NCBI GenBank assembly: GCA_003242685.1
Contig: QGVD01000012.1
Location: 1-64,000, forward strand
Direction: 5' to 3'
DNA length: 64,000 nt
From: Pseudomonadota bacterium
GTDB lineage: Bacteria; Pseudomonadota; Gammaproteobacteria; Steroidobacterales; Steroidobacteraceae
Below the pieces are notes generated by a model, which saw only the letters and a program-made list of their open reading frames with translations, had not been told where the DNA came from and did no database searches. Made by a program: the position numbers and the translations under genes. Position 1 is the stretch's first letter; each line of letters starts with the position of its first letter. Below, piece after piece: positions 13,262 to 21,803 of the stretch.

Positions 13262-14380
13262 TCACGCCTCTTTTCGTGTCTGCGTCTTGCGCCAGGCGAC
13301 GAGCACTTCCCGCTCGCGCTCCGGCGAGATACCGGCGCGCAGCTTGCCGCGCTCTTCTTCCGGCCGCTCGAGATGCCACGCGAGCGTGTCCCGCACGGTG
13401 GTATCGAGCGGTCGTACACGAAGCCCTGCGGACAGCGCACGCGCCACGCTCGTCTCCGCGAACGCGGCGGTGTCGCCGCTCGGCGGCAGCCATACGGGCA
13501 TGTCGGTCCAGCCGGACACCTTCTGTGCTTCGAGGAAATCGGCAGGCACCCAGGTTGCCGTGGGCGGTGACGCCGGCCGCGCGAGCTCGCGTGCGGCCGC
13601 GATGCTCGAGTCGACGAGCCGTCCCATCGTGAACATGCCCGGCGGCGACACCACGTTGTACGTACCCGTCGTGCGCTTCTCGATGAGGTCGAGCGCGAAC
13701 GCCGCGAGGTCGCGCACGTCGATGATCTGGATGCGATCGCCTGGTGTGCCGGGCGCGAGCATCTCACCGCCGCGCGCGGCGCGCGCCGGCCAGCACGTGA
13801 AGCGGTCCGTGCCGTCGTGAGGTCCCACGATGAGCCCGGGCCTCAGCACGGTCACGCGACCCGGCATCGCGGCTTCGGCAGCCCGCTCGCACAGTGCCTT
13901 CAGCGGTCCGTACGTCTGGCCGTCGACCTTCTCGATGGATTCGTCTTCGAGACGCGCGAGCGGAGAATCCTCCGTCTTCGGCATGGCGAAATCCGGATAG
14001 ACGGACAGCGTCGAAACGAAGAGGTACTGCCCGACGTTCGGTGCGAGCAGCCCGGCGGAAAGCCGCACGTGCCGCGGGACGTACCCGGAGTTGTCGATCA
14101 CGGCATCCCACTTGCGTCCCGCGAGCGCATCGAGCTGCCCGTCGCGATCGCCGCGGAGCTGCTCGACACCGGGAAAGAGTCCCGGGTTGCTGCGACCGCG
14201 GTTGAACAATGTCACCGTGTGCCCGCGTGCGAGCGCGAGCTCGGTCATGTGCACGCCGAGGAAGCGCGTGCCGCCGAGGATCAGGATGCGCAGCCGCCCG
14301 GCAGCTGCGCAACCCGCGCGATGTGACACGAGTGCGGTGACTCCCGCAGCCGCCGCCGACAGAAAGCGCCGGCGGTTCAC
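13262..14380 (-). CDS. Tat-exported NAD-dependent epimerase/dehydratase-like protein
   Basis: This 372-residue extended short-chain dehydrogenase has the NAD loop ILGGTRFLG and the active-site tyrosine region TYGPLKALCE. The N-terminus NRRRFLSAAAAGVTALVSH is a twin-arginine signal, followed by a Cys (RAGC) that might be lipidated. The start is a GTG at 14380 that overlaps the stop of the upstream S9 peptidase gene (GTGA), implying translational coupling. Export of an NAD-dependent epimerase is unusual because the periplasm lacks free NAD. The cofactor may be bound before Tat export, as in glucose-fructose oxidoreductase. Substrate unknown. Confidence 0.85.
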   Translation of the reverse strand: MNRRRFLSAAAAGVTALVSHRAGCAAAGRLRILILGGTRFLGVHMTELALARGHTVTLFNRGRSNPGLFPGVEQLRGDRDGQLDALAGRKWDAVIDNSGYVPRHVRLSAGLLAPNVGQYLFVSTLSVYPDFAMPKTEDSPLARLEDESIEKVDGQTYGPLKALCERAAEAAMPGRVTVLRPGLIVGPHDGTDRFTCWPARAARGGEMLAPGTPGDRIQIIDVRDLAAFALDLIEKRTTGTYNVVSPPGMFTMGRLVDSSIAAARELARPASPPTATWVPADFLEAQKVSGWTDMPVWLPPSGDTAAFAETSVARALSAGLRVRPLDTTVRDTLAWHLERPEEERGKLRAGISPEREREVLVAWRKTQTRKEA

Positions 14381-16449
14381 AGCGAGGAGTCCCTGGGCTC
14401 CTGCGGACGGGGTCCCGGAGGAACGTACTGTGCGAGCCACTGGCGCACCGTCTCGTACCAGAACAGCGAGTTCTGGGGCTTGAGCACCCAGTGATTCTCG
14501 TCCGGGAAGTACACCAGCCTGCTCGGCACGCCGCGGGTCTGCAGCGTGTTGAAGAGCTCGATGCCGTGGTTGACGGGCACGCGCATGTCCAGCTGCCCGT
14601 GGATCACGAGCGTCGGCGTCTTGAAGTTCCCCGCGAAGGTGTGGGGAGAGTAGCGCGCGAACTCCTCGGGCTTTTCCCAGAAATTGAAGTGCCGCGGCTT
14701 CTCGGCGCCGTAGTCCGCCGCGATCTGCGTGTAGCTGTTGTACACGGCCGCATGCGCCACGAGCGTCTTGAACGGATGGTCGCGGCCGAGCAGCACGCTC
14801 GCGAGGAAGCCGCCGTAGCTGCCGCCGCCGGCCGCCATGCGCTCGCGGTCGACGTACGGTTGAGACATCAGCCATTCCGCCGCCTTGATCGTGTCCTCGT
14901 AGGGCAGCGACACGCGGTCGGGATTGATGGAGTCCGCGAACTCCTGGCCGAAACCGCTCGAGCCGTGGAAGTTGTGCCACGTGACGATGTAGCCCCAGCC
15001 CGCGAACACCTGCGCGTTCCAGCGCCACTGCGTCGCGTCGATCACCGCGTTGTGCGGGCCGCCGTGCAGCAGCATGTACACCGGGTACTTCTTCGAGGGA
15101 TCGAAGCCGGGCGGGTAGATCACCCACATCTGGATGTCCTTGCCGCGCGCGCCCTTGTACGTGACGCTCTCGACGCGGCCCCACTCGACTTCGGCGAGCG
15201 CGGCGTCGTTGAACGTCGAGAGCTTCGTCGCCTCGCCCGTGCGCAGATCGAGCCGCACGAGCGTCGGCGGCTCGATGAAGCTCTGACGGATTGCGACCGC
15301 TGCGGACCCGCCGATCGCGAGCCCGCTGAAGCTCGGTGACGTCGTGATCGCCTTCGGTGCGGAGCCGCGGATGTCGAACCGGTACACGCGCTGCGTGGCC
15401 GCATCGTCGATCGCGCCGACCAGCCCGCGGCTGTCCGGCAGCCAGACGAAGTACGACGCGGAGCGGTCCCAGTCCTCGGTGAGATTGCGAGTGACGCCGC
15501 TTCCGCGGTCGTACAGCATCAGACGGACGCGATCGGCGTAGAAGCCCTTGATGCGCTGCTGACCGAACGCGAGGTAGCGGCCGTCGGGGCTGTAGCGCGG
15601 CGAACCGTCGTCGGCGGGATTGTCCGACGTGAGCACGCGCGCCGGCTCGCACGCGCACGTGGCGTACAGGATCACGTCGTGGTTCGGATCGACGCCCGTG
15701 CGGTCCACGTTCGTCACGAAGGCGATCTCGCGGCCGTCCGGCGCGATGTCGTAGGTGGAGGCGTCGTACTCCTGCTTCGGCAGCGAGTAGCCGGACGCAC
15801 GCGTGATCGCGGCCGGCTCGCCGCCTTCGATGTCGATCGCGAAGACGTGCGGCACGCGATCATCGAGCAGGTGGTCCCAGTAGGAGATCGGAGCGCGGTC
15901 CCAGACCTTCGCGGTCATCCTGGATTCCTTGCGCTCCTTCATGCGCTTGCCCTGGTCCTCCCAGCTCTGGAGATCCGTCCAGATCTCGCTCACGAAGGCG
16001 ATGCGGCGGCTGTCGGGGAACCACTTCGGCACGCTCGCGCCCGTCGGCACGTTCGTCACGCGCCGCGCCTCGCCGCCGTCGACCGCGATGACGTAGATCT
16101 GATTCTGCTCGTCGTTCGTGCGCTTCGAGACGAACGCGATCCACCGGCCGTCGGGGCTGAACACCGGCTGCGTGTCGGGTGCCGCGTCGCTCGTGAGCTG
16201 ACGCGCGGGTCCGCCGGCCGTCGGAATCAGCCAGAGATCCGTGAGGCCCTTGTTCTCGGCGACGTCGTAGCGCGTGACGGGAACGACGGCGAGCCGCCCG
16301 TCGGGAGAGATCGCGGGATCCGCGAGTCGCTGGAGGCTCCACATCTTCTCGGCCGAAAGAGGCGCTTTCGACTGCGCCGCCGCGATTGTCGCGCCGAGAC
16401 ACGTGACGATCAGGAACAGAAGGTGCCGGTGGAAGGGAATGCGAAGCAT
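14377..16449 (-). CDS. Secreted S9-family prolyl oligopeptidase / acylaminoacyl-peptidase
   Basis: This 690-residue exported serine peptidase has a Sec signal (MLRIPFHRHLLFLIVTCLG...AAAQS). It continues with an N-terminal beta-propeller of PD40-like repeats (ISPDGR, FSPDGRWIAF, YSPDGRYLAF) and a C-terminal alpha/beta-hydrolase domain. The nucleophile motif is GGSYGG, the acid lies in HGQLDMRVP, and the His in DENHW. The ATG at 16449 is preceded by AGAGG and begins the signal peptide. It probably trims peptides in the periplasm or outside the cell. It is coupled to the downstream Tat epimerase. Confidence 0.92.
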   Translation of the reverse strand: MLRIPFHRHLLFLIVTCLGATIAAAQSKAPLSAEKMWSLQRLADPAISPDGRLAVVPVTRYDVAENKGLTDLWLIPTAGGPARQLTSDAAPDTQPVFSPDGRWIAFVSKRTNDEQNQIYVIAVDGGEARRVTNVPTGASVPKWFPDSRRIAFVSEIWTDLQSWEDQGKRMKERKESRMTAKVWDRAPISYWDHLLDDRVPHVFAIDIEGGEPAAITRASGYSLPKQEYDASTYDIAPDGREIAFVTNVDRTGVDPNHDVILYATCACEPARVLTSDNPADDGSPRYSPDGRYLAFGQQRIKGFYADRVRLMLYDRGSGVTRNLTEDWDRSASYFVWLPDSRGLVGAIDDAATQRVYRFDIRGSAPKAITTSPSFSGLAIGGSAAVAIRQSFIEPPTLVRLDLRTGEATKLSTFNDAALAEVEWGRVESVTYKGARGKDIQMWVIYPPGFDPSKKYPVYMLLHGGPHNAVIDATQWRWNAQVFAGWGYIVTWHNFHGSSGFGQEFADSINPDRVSLPYEDTIKAAEWLMSQPYVDRERMAAGGGSYGGFLASVLLGRDHPFKTLVAHAAVYNSYTQIAADYGAEKPRHFNFWEKPEEFARYSPHTFAGNFKTPTLVIHGQLDMRVPVNHGIELFNTLQTRGVPSRLVYFPDENHWVLKPQNSLFWYETVRQWLAQYVPPGPRPQEPRDSSL

Positions 16450-16615
16450 CGGTGCCTCTTCTCTGAATATGTCTGCGGTCGACGTGCCGCACATGCGCCG
16501 GATTGTTGCCGAACGCCCCCGGTGCGGCAATCGCGCGGCGCGGGCCGGCAGGCTTCGGTTCGTCGCACAAAGCCGTCAGTTGGACGCATGCGAGGGCGGC
16601 AGGGAGAATCCGTCC

Positions 16616-18127
16616 GTGGATCTCTTCGCACAGATCGTCGGACCCGAGCACGTTCACACCGATGCGGAGACCCTCCGCAGGTGCTCGAGCGACCTGTTCG
16701 TCTGGCCACATGCGCGAACCTGCCGCGCCGTTGTGGCACCCGGCACGCCGGAGGAGGTGGCGCGCGCGGTGCGCGCGGCGGCGGCGATCGGCTGGGGCAT
16801 CGTGTGCCGCGGCAGCGGAACGTCGTGGAACGGCGGTTGCGTACCGCACGAGGACGAGACGATCGTGCTCGATCTGCGGCGGCTGAATCGCATCCGGGTG
16901 CTCGAAACGGCCGATCAGTACGTCACCGTGGAGGCGGGCTGCACGTGGTCCACGCTCCTCGAGGGACTGAAGGCCAGCGGGCTGCGCCCCGTCTTCGAGC
17001 CGTTCGGTGCGCGTGCAACCGCGACGCTCGGCGGTCTGCTCTCGATGCAGGCGCCGGACGATTGTGCGGGAGTGCTGGGTATCGAGGCAGTCACCGGTGC
17101 CGGCAAGCTCATCTGCACCGGTTCCGCCGCGCGGGCCGCGCACCCTGCGCCGTTCTTCCGTCATTTCGGTCCCGACGTGACCGCGCTGCTGCTCGGTGAC
17201 GGTGGACGCTTCGCCGTGAAGACGGCGGTGACACTCGCGCTCGAGCCGCTGCCTGCGCACACCGCGCAGGCCGCTTTCGTGTACGCGACCTTCGAAGCGA
17301 TGATGCGCACCGTCGTCGCGTGCTGCCGGCTGCGCACACCGGCCCGGCTGGTGGGTCTCGATCCGGCGGCGCTGCGCGGCACACATGGCGAGGCTGCCGC
17401 GCACGCGCTGCGCGAAGCGCTCGCGCGCGGACGCCGCCGGCGGCTCATCGGCGCGCTGGGCGAGGTGCTGTCGCGTCCGGAGAACGGCGAACCCGCCGTG
17501 CAGAGCGACGAGTGGACGCTCCACGTCAGCGCGGAAGCCGTCAGCGAGCGCGCGGCACGCGACGTGATCGAATCTCTGCGCGAGCACTGCCTGCGCGAGG
17601 GACGCGAGATCGCCCCGTGCCTGCCGGCGGGAAGGCACGTGCCGGCGCGCGAGCTCATCGGGCCCGATGGCGAGCGATGGGTACCGACGGCCGCAGTCGT
17701 TCCGCTCTCGATGGCCGAGACTGCGGCGACACGCGTGCGCCAGCTCTTCGGCGTGCACCGCGCGCGCATGCAGGGGTTCGGCATGTGGGAATCCTGCACG
17801 GTCGTGTCACGTCCAGGCGCGGTGATCATCGAACCGTGCATCTACTGGCACGACGAGCTCTCTCCCGTGCATCTCGAGCAGCCCGACGTCGTGCATGCGG
17901 GGAAGTCGGGCAGCGCGATTCACTTCCCGGAAGGGCGGGAGCTCGCGATCGAGCTGCGCGCGCGACTCACGGAGCTCTTCACGGAGCTCGGTGCCGTGCA
18001 TCTCGAGCCGGGGAAGGCACATCCGTTCCGTACTCTGCTCGCGCCGCAGGCCGCGGAGGCGCTCGAGCGGCTGCGTCAGGCCTTCGATCCCGACGACAGG
18101 CTCAATCCCGGCAATCTCGAGCGCTGA
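16616..18127 (+). CDS. FAD-binding oxidase, GlcD/VAO-type
   Basis: This 503-residue flavoenzyme has an FAD_binding_4 (PCMH) domain at about 40-215, including the characteristic GIVCRGSGTSWNGG pyrophosphate loop. A C-terminal FAD-oxidase domain ends in FDPDDRLNPGNL, the usual family terminus. The GTG at 16616 has an AGGGAG ribosome binding site ten bases upstream. Homologues oxidise 2-hydroxy acids such as glycolate or lactate; no iron-sulfur partner gene is adjacent. It converges with the DUF456 gene so tightly that the stop codons abut within TGATCA. Confidence 0.85.
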   Translation: MDLFAQIVGPEHVHTDAETLRRCSSDLFVWPHARTCRAVVAPGTPEEVARAVRAAAAIGWGIVCRGSGTSWNGGCVPHEDETIVLDLRRLNRIRVLETADQYVTVEAGCTWSTLLEGLKASGLRPVFEPFGARATATLGGLLSMQAPDDCAGVLGIEAVTGAGKLICTGSAARAAHPAPFFRHFGPDVTALLLGDGGRFAVKTAVTLALEPLPAHTAQAAFVYATFEAMMRTVVACCRLRTPARLVGLDPAALRGTHGEAAAHALREALARGRRRRLIGALGEVLSRPENGEPAVQSDEWTLHVSAEAVSERAARDVIESLREHCLREGREIAPCLPAGRHVPARELIGPDGERWVPTAAVVPLSMAETAATRVRQLFGVHRARMQGFGMWESCTVVSRPGAVIIEPCIYWHDELSPVHLEQPDVVHAGKSGSAIHFPEGRELAIELRARLTELFTELGAVHLEPGKAHPFRTLLAPQAAEALERLRQAFDPDDRLNPGNLER

Positions 18128-18613
18128 TCAGCCGACGAAGTAGCTCACGACGAACACCGCGAGCATCGCGAACACCAGCGCGATCTTCGCGAGCGTGCCG
18201 ATCGCGAGCCCGATCCACGTGCCGACGCCGACGCGTGTCGCATCTCCGATCCTGCGCCGCGCGACGAGCTCACCCGCGAGCGCGCCGACGAAAGGCGCGA
18301 CCAGCATGCCCGCGAAGCCCATGAAGATGCCGACTACCGCGCCGACGGCGGCGCCGAGCAGGGCGAGGCGGCTCGCGCCCACGCGCCGTGCGCCGACGAG
18401 ACTGCCGATGATGTCGGCGGCGAAAGCGAGCGCGGTCAGCACGCCGAGCAACACGAGCGTGGGCCACCCGATGCGCTGAAAGCCGTCGATCCATGCGGCG
18501 AGCAGCATGCCGCCGAATACCGCGGCAGCGCCGGGGATCCCGGGCACCACGGTTCCCACGATGCCGATCAGGATCAGGGCGATCGCGAGCACCCACCAGA
18601 TGGCTGAATCCAT
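18128..18613 (-). CDS. DUF456 family membrane protein
   Basis: This is a 161-residue integral membrane protein with about four to five helices rich in Gly/Ala. The signature stretches are GIVGTVVPGIPGAAAVFGGML near the N-terminus and GAAVGAVVGIFMGFAGMLVAPF in the middle. The family has no established function. The ATG at 18613 begins the first membrane helix directly. It lies 26 bases after the MDR reductase gene on the same strand. Confidence 0.88.
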   Translation of the reverse strand: MDSAIWWVLAIALILIGIVGTVVPGIPGAAAVFGGMLLAAWIDGFQRIGWPTLVLLGVLTALAFAADIIGSLVGARRVGASRLALLGAAVGAVVGIFMGFAGMLVAPFVGALAGELVARRRIGDATRVGVGTWIGLAIGTLAKIALVFAMLAVFVVSYFVG

Positions 18614-18639
18614 GCGTGCTTCCCGCGCAGTGCCGGCGC

Positions 18640-19569
18640 TCAGAGCTTCACGAGCGGCTGACCGAAGATCTCGCCGCGCAGCAGCCGGCAGTAGTGCGCA
18701 GGCGCCTGCTCGAGCCCCTGCACGATGTCCTCGCGGTTGACGAGCAGTCCATCGCCGTACCACGCGATCGCGACGTGCAGGAACTCCTCGCGACGGCGCT
18801 CAAAGTCGGTGCCGCGGACGTGGACCACGCGCAGTCCGTCCGTCCGCGGCGTTTCCGCTGACGGCGCCGCGTAGACGACGCGCGCGCCAGGCGCGAGATG
18901 GTGACCGGAGACGAGCGTCTGCAGCGTGTCCGGTCCGCCCGCGTGCAGGAACACGTCGACGCCGCGTGGCGCCAGCTCGCCGAGCCGCCGGCTCGCGTCC
19001 TCGCTCTCGAGATCGATGCAATGCGCGAAACCGGCGTTGCGCTGCGCCCAGTCGCGCGCGGATCGCGACGCGGCGAGACCGATGGGACGCGCGCCGGTGA
19101 TGCGTGCGATCTGTCCTGCCACGGAGCCGATGGCGCCGGCAGCGTCCGATATCAGCACCGTTTCACCCTGCTGCAGATGCGCGGCGTCGAGCAGCGCGAA
19201 GTACGCCGTCATGCCGGGCAGGCCCAGGATGCCGACCGCCGTCGAGGCCGGGTTCTGCCCGGGGTGCAGGCGATGGACGCCCGAGCCGTCCGAGGCGCAC
19301 ATCTGCTGCAGGCCGCAGTCGATCTCCACGCAGTCCCCGACGCCGATGACGTCGTGCCGCGATTCGATGACCTCGCACAGTCCGCGCGCGGGAGCGATGC
19401 GGCCCGGTGAAGCACGTGTGCGTGCGTGAGGATCGAGCGCGAGCCAGCGGACGCGGCAGACGATGAGACCGTTCGCGAGTGTCGGGACTTCGTTCTCGAC
19501 GAGCTCGAAGTCCTCGGGACTGACCTTTTCGCCGAGAGGACGTGTGATGCGGACCTGCACGTTGCCCAT
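18640..19569 (-). CDS. NADP-dependent MDR oxidoreductase (CurA / leukotriene B4 dehydrogenase-like)
   Basis: This 309-residue medium-chain reductase starts with the typical N-terminal segment VQVRITRPLGEKVSPEDFELVE. It has the Rossmann loop SDAAGAIGSVAGQIARITGA and a C-terminus RGEIFGQPLVKL like that of curcumin/alkenal reductases. It lacks zinc ligands. AGGAGA stands eight bases before the ATG. It is slightly shorter than the usual 330-345 residues. The expected reaction is NADPH-dependent reduction of an alpha,beta-unsaturated carbonyl. Confidence 0.86.
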   Translation of the reverse strand: MGNVQVRITRPLGEKVSPEDFELVENEVPTLANGLIVCRVRWLALDPHARTRASPGRIAPARGLCEVIESRHDVIGVGDCVEIDCGLQQMCASDGSGVHRLHPGQNPASTAVGILGLPGMTAYFALLDAAHLQQGETVLISDAAGAIGSVAGQIARITGARPIGLAASRSARDWAQRNAGFAHCIDLESEDASRRLGELAPRGVDVFLHAGGPDTLQTLVSGHHLAPGARVVYAAPSAETPRTDGLRVVHVRGTDFERRREEFLHVAIAWYGDGLLVNREDIVQGLEQAPAHYCRLLRGEIFGQPLVKL

Positions 19570-19608
19570 GAGCGGTTCTCCTGATGCGGCCGCGCACCAC
19601 CGCACGCG

Positions 19609-20679
19609 CTAGAAACGCCGCGTCATCTCCAGCCCCGCCCACACCATGGAACGTCGCGCCGGATCGCGGCGCAGCTCAGGCGTGTTGGCACGGATGGTGT
19701 AGCTCAGCTCCCAGCCGGGCGACGGGCGCCAGTGCGCGCCCAGGAACGCCTCACCGACCCAGCGCTCGAGCTCCGCGGAATGCAGCACGTGCACGCTGTC
19801 GCGCAGCTGACCCTGCGTGAGCGCGTTGAAGGCGCGCAGCCGCATGCGCGCGCCCGCGAAGAAGTACAGCTCCCGGTGATCGTCGGCCGGAAGCGGTGGG
19901 ACGGTCGGCAGGTACCCGGCCATCTCCGGCGTGAAGGTCTGCCACGGCGAAGCGATGCGGCCCCAGCGCATCGACCATCCGACCGAGGCCTCGGTGAGGT
20001 ATCCGACGCTGAGCGACGCGGTGCTCTTCACCTGGAGCGTCTCGCCCCCTCCCACGGCGTTGTGCAGGAGGTCGTGGCGCGCCAGCACGTACCGTCCGGT
20101 GAGCTCGCCGCCCTTGGATATCTGGTACTCGTAGCCCATCGGGCGCTCGTCGCCCACGAGGCGATGCAGCGCGGCATGAGCCTTCTCGGCGACGTCGAGC
20201 CCGAGAGCGCCGATCTCGAGCGTGCTCTGCAGAGCAACCCTGTCCGAGCTTCCGTTCCAGACGGCCGTCGAGCCGAAGTACACGAGGCTTGCAAAGGGGC
20301 GGTCGTCGGTCAGGGGAACGGGGCTGCGCAGCGTGCCGGGCGTGATGGAGAGGAGACCGAGCTGAAGCGCGTGCCGCCGGCAGTCTCCATCGCCGAGACC
20401 GAACAGCCTGTCGAGGCGCCAGTGGATGCTCTGGGGCAGCGCCCGCCGGCTCTGATTGCGCGGCGTCCAGCTCAGTGCGAACCCGCCCGTGTAGTCCGAA
20501 TCGTGCGGCGCTCCGGCCAGCAGGTCGTTGTCGACGTGGAAGCTGACGCCCTTGCGCGTGTCCCAGCACTTCGACCCGGCAAAGGATGCGTCGGTGGCGC
20601 GTCCGGGCGTACCCGCCGCAGCCTCGGCGAAGGTGCCGAGCCAGACGAGGACGAGAACCGCAGGCCACCACGATTTCAT
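19609..20679 (-). CDS. LpxR-type lipid A 3'-O-deacylase family outer-membrane protein
   Basis: This 356-residue beta-barrel protein has a Sec signal (MKSWWPAVLVLVWLGTFAEAAAG). The LpxR/DUF2219 signature SFHVDNDLLAG...SDYTGGFALSW stands near residue 50, where the Asn/Asp of HVDND resemble the calcium and active-site region. Alternating-residue strands run to a terminal aromatic (EMTRRF) typical of barrels inserted by BAM. Members remove the 3' acyloxyacyl chain of lipid A in the outer membrane. The ATG at 20679 lacks a strong ribosome binding site; another ATG lies nine bases upstream. Confidence 0.85.
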   Translation of the reverse strand: MKSWWPAVLVLVWLGTFAEAAAGTPGRATDASFAGSKCWDTRKGVSFHVDNDLLAGAPHDSDYTGGFALSWTPRNQSRRALPQSIHWRLDRLFGLGDGDCRRHALQLGLLSITPGTLRSPVPLTDDRPFASLVYFGSTAVWNGSSDRVALQSTLEIGALGLDVAEKAHAALHRLVGDERPMGYEYQISKGGELTGRYVLARHDLLHNAVGGGETLQVKSTASLSVGYLTEASVGWSMRWGRIASPWQTFTPEMAGYLPTVPPLPADDHRELYFFAGARMRLRAFNALTQGQLRDSVHVLHSAELERWVGEAFLGAHWRPSPGWELSYTIRANTPELRRDPARRSMVWAGLEMTRRF

Positions 20680-20779
20680 GGGAGACATCGAGCAAGACAC
20701 GTACCAGGCCGGCCCGGTTCCACATGCAACTCCCGCGCCGGCGGGCGCGAATTCTAGCGGCTCGCGGCGCTGCACGTTC

Positions 20780-20808
20780 TTGTAGGGGGAGCGGTGCGGC
20801 TCTATGCT
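20780..20808 (+). promoter_or_regulatory. Weak promoter candidate for an alpha/beta-hydrolase gene
   Basis: TTGTAG (20780-20785), 17 bases, then TATGCT (20803-20808) is followed 54 bases later by the ATG at 20862. The -35 is poor, but the -10 and spacing are good. Confidence 0.35.
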
Positions 20809-20861
20809 CGGCGCGCGCGGCCGGCTCGGGCCGCGCCGCATCGCGCGTCAGGGAGCATCGC

Positions 20862-21704
20862 ATGTCAAGACCCTCAACGGTCGGCCGCACAAGGGAAATC
20901 GAGCCGCGCGTGCGGCGTGGTTACTTCGAGTGCCGTTACGGGCAGCTTCACGTCCACAACGCCATTCCCCCCGGCGGGGGCTTCGAAGAAGGGACGACGC
21001 TGCTCTGTGTGCACGGCAGTCCGGCTTCAGGGGCCGCCTTCGCGCGGCTGATGCCGCTCCTCGGCCGCGACCGTTCGGTCTATGCGCCGGACGTACCGGG
21101 CTTCGGCGAGTCCGACCCGCCCGGGGAACGACCGGGCATCGCGGAATACGCCGCCGCGCTCGGCGATTTCCTGGACACGATGCGCTTCCGGCAGATCGAC
21201 GTGCTGGGCCACCGCGACGGCGCGCTGATCACCATCGAGCTCGCCATCGCGCGTCCGAAGCAGGTGCGGCGCGTCGTGCTCGCTTCGATTCCCGTGCTGA
21301 CCGACTCGGAGCGCGATCTGCTGCGGCGCTCGCCCTGGCTGCAGCCGCCCGCGGAGGACGGCAGCCATCTCGCCGCGATGTGGCGCTCCGTCGTGGAAGC
21401 GCGACCGGTCGGCGCATCGCTCGATGCGCTCACGGCCGGCTTCGCCGAGCGGCTGCGCAACGTGCAGGGGGCTGCGCGGGCGACGGATGCCACACTGCGT
21501 TACGCGACCCGTGCCCGGCTCGCCCTCGTGACCCAGCCGGTGCTGGTGCTGCGTCCGAAGGACGAGCTGTGGGACGCGACGCTGCGGGTGCGCGACCTGC
21601 TGCCCCAGGCGCGGATCCTCGATCTGCCCGACCACGGTCGCGATCCCTTTGACACCGCCGCCGAGACGCTCCTCAGTCCGCTGAGGGACTTCCTGCGCGG
21701 CTGA
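20862..21704 (+). CDS. Alpha/beta-hydrolase fold protein without the usual nucleophile
   Basis: This 280-residue alpha/beta hydrolase has the oxyanion HG motif (LLCVHGSPASG), the DVPGFGESD cap entry, an acid-position stretch RPKDELWD and a terminal His (LPDHGRDPFD). At the nucleophile elbow, where G-x-S-x-G is expected, it reads LGHRDGA, so Arg occupies the nucleophile position. A CAGGGAG site precedes the ATG at 20862. Hydrolysis by a classical Ser triad is therefore not expected. It may be a pseudoenzyme, or a lyase or binding protein of the fold. Confidence 0.8.
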   Translation: MSRPSTVGRTREIEPRVRRGYFECRYGQLHVHNAIPPGGGFEEGTTLLCVHGSPASGAAFARLMPLLGRDRSVYAPDVPGFGESDPPGERPGIAEYAAALGDFLDTMRFRQIDVLGHRDGALITIELAIARPKQVRRVVLASIPVLTDSERDLLRRSPWLQPPAEDGSHLAAMWRSVVEARPVGASLDALTAGFAERLRNVQGAARATDATLRYATRARLALVTQPVLVLRPKDELWDATLRVRDLLPQARILDLPDHGRDPFDTAAETLLSPLRDFLRG

Positions 21705-21803
21705 CGCGATCTGTCTCACATTTCGGGCAGGGCGCCGTCCGCGCTCCGCCGCGACGGCTACACTTTGCTCATTTCTAATAAGAACGCGTGGGGAGCGCAC
21801 GGC

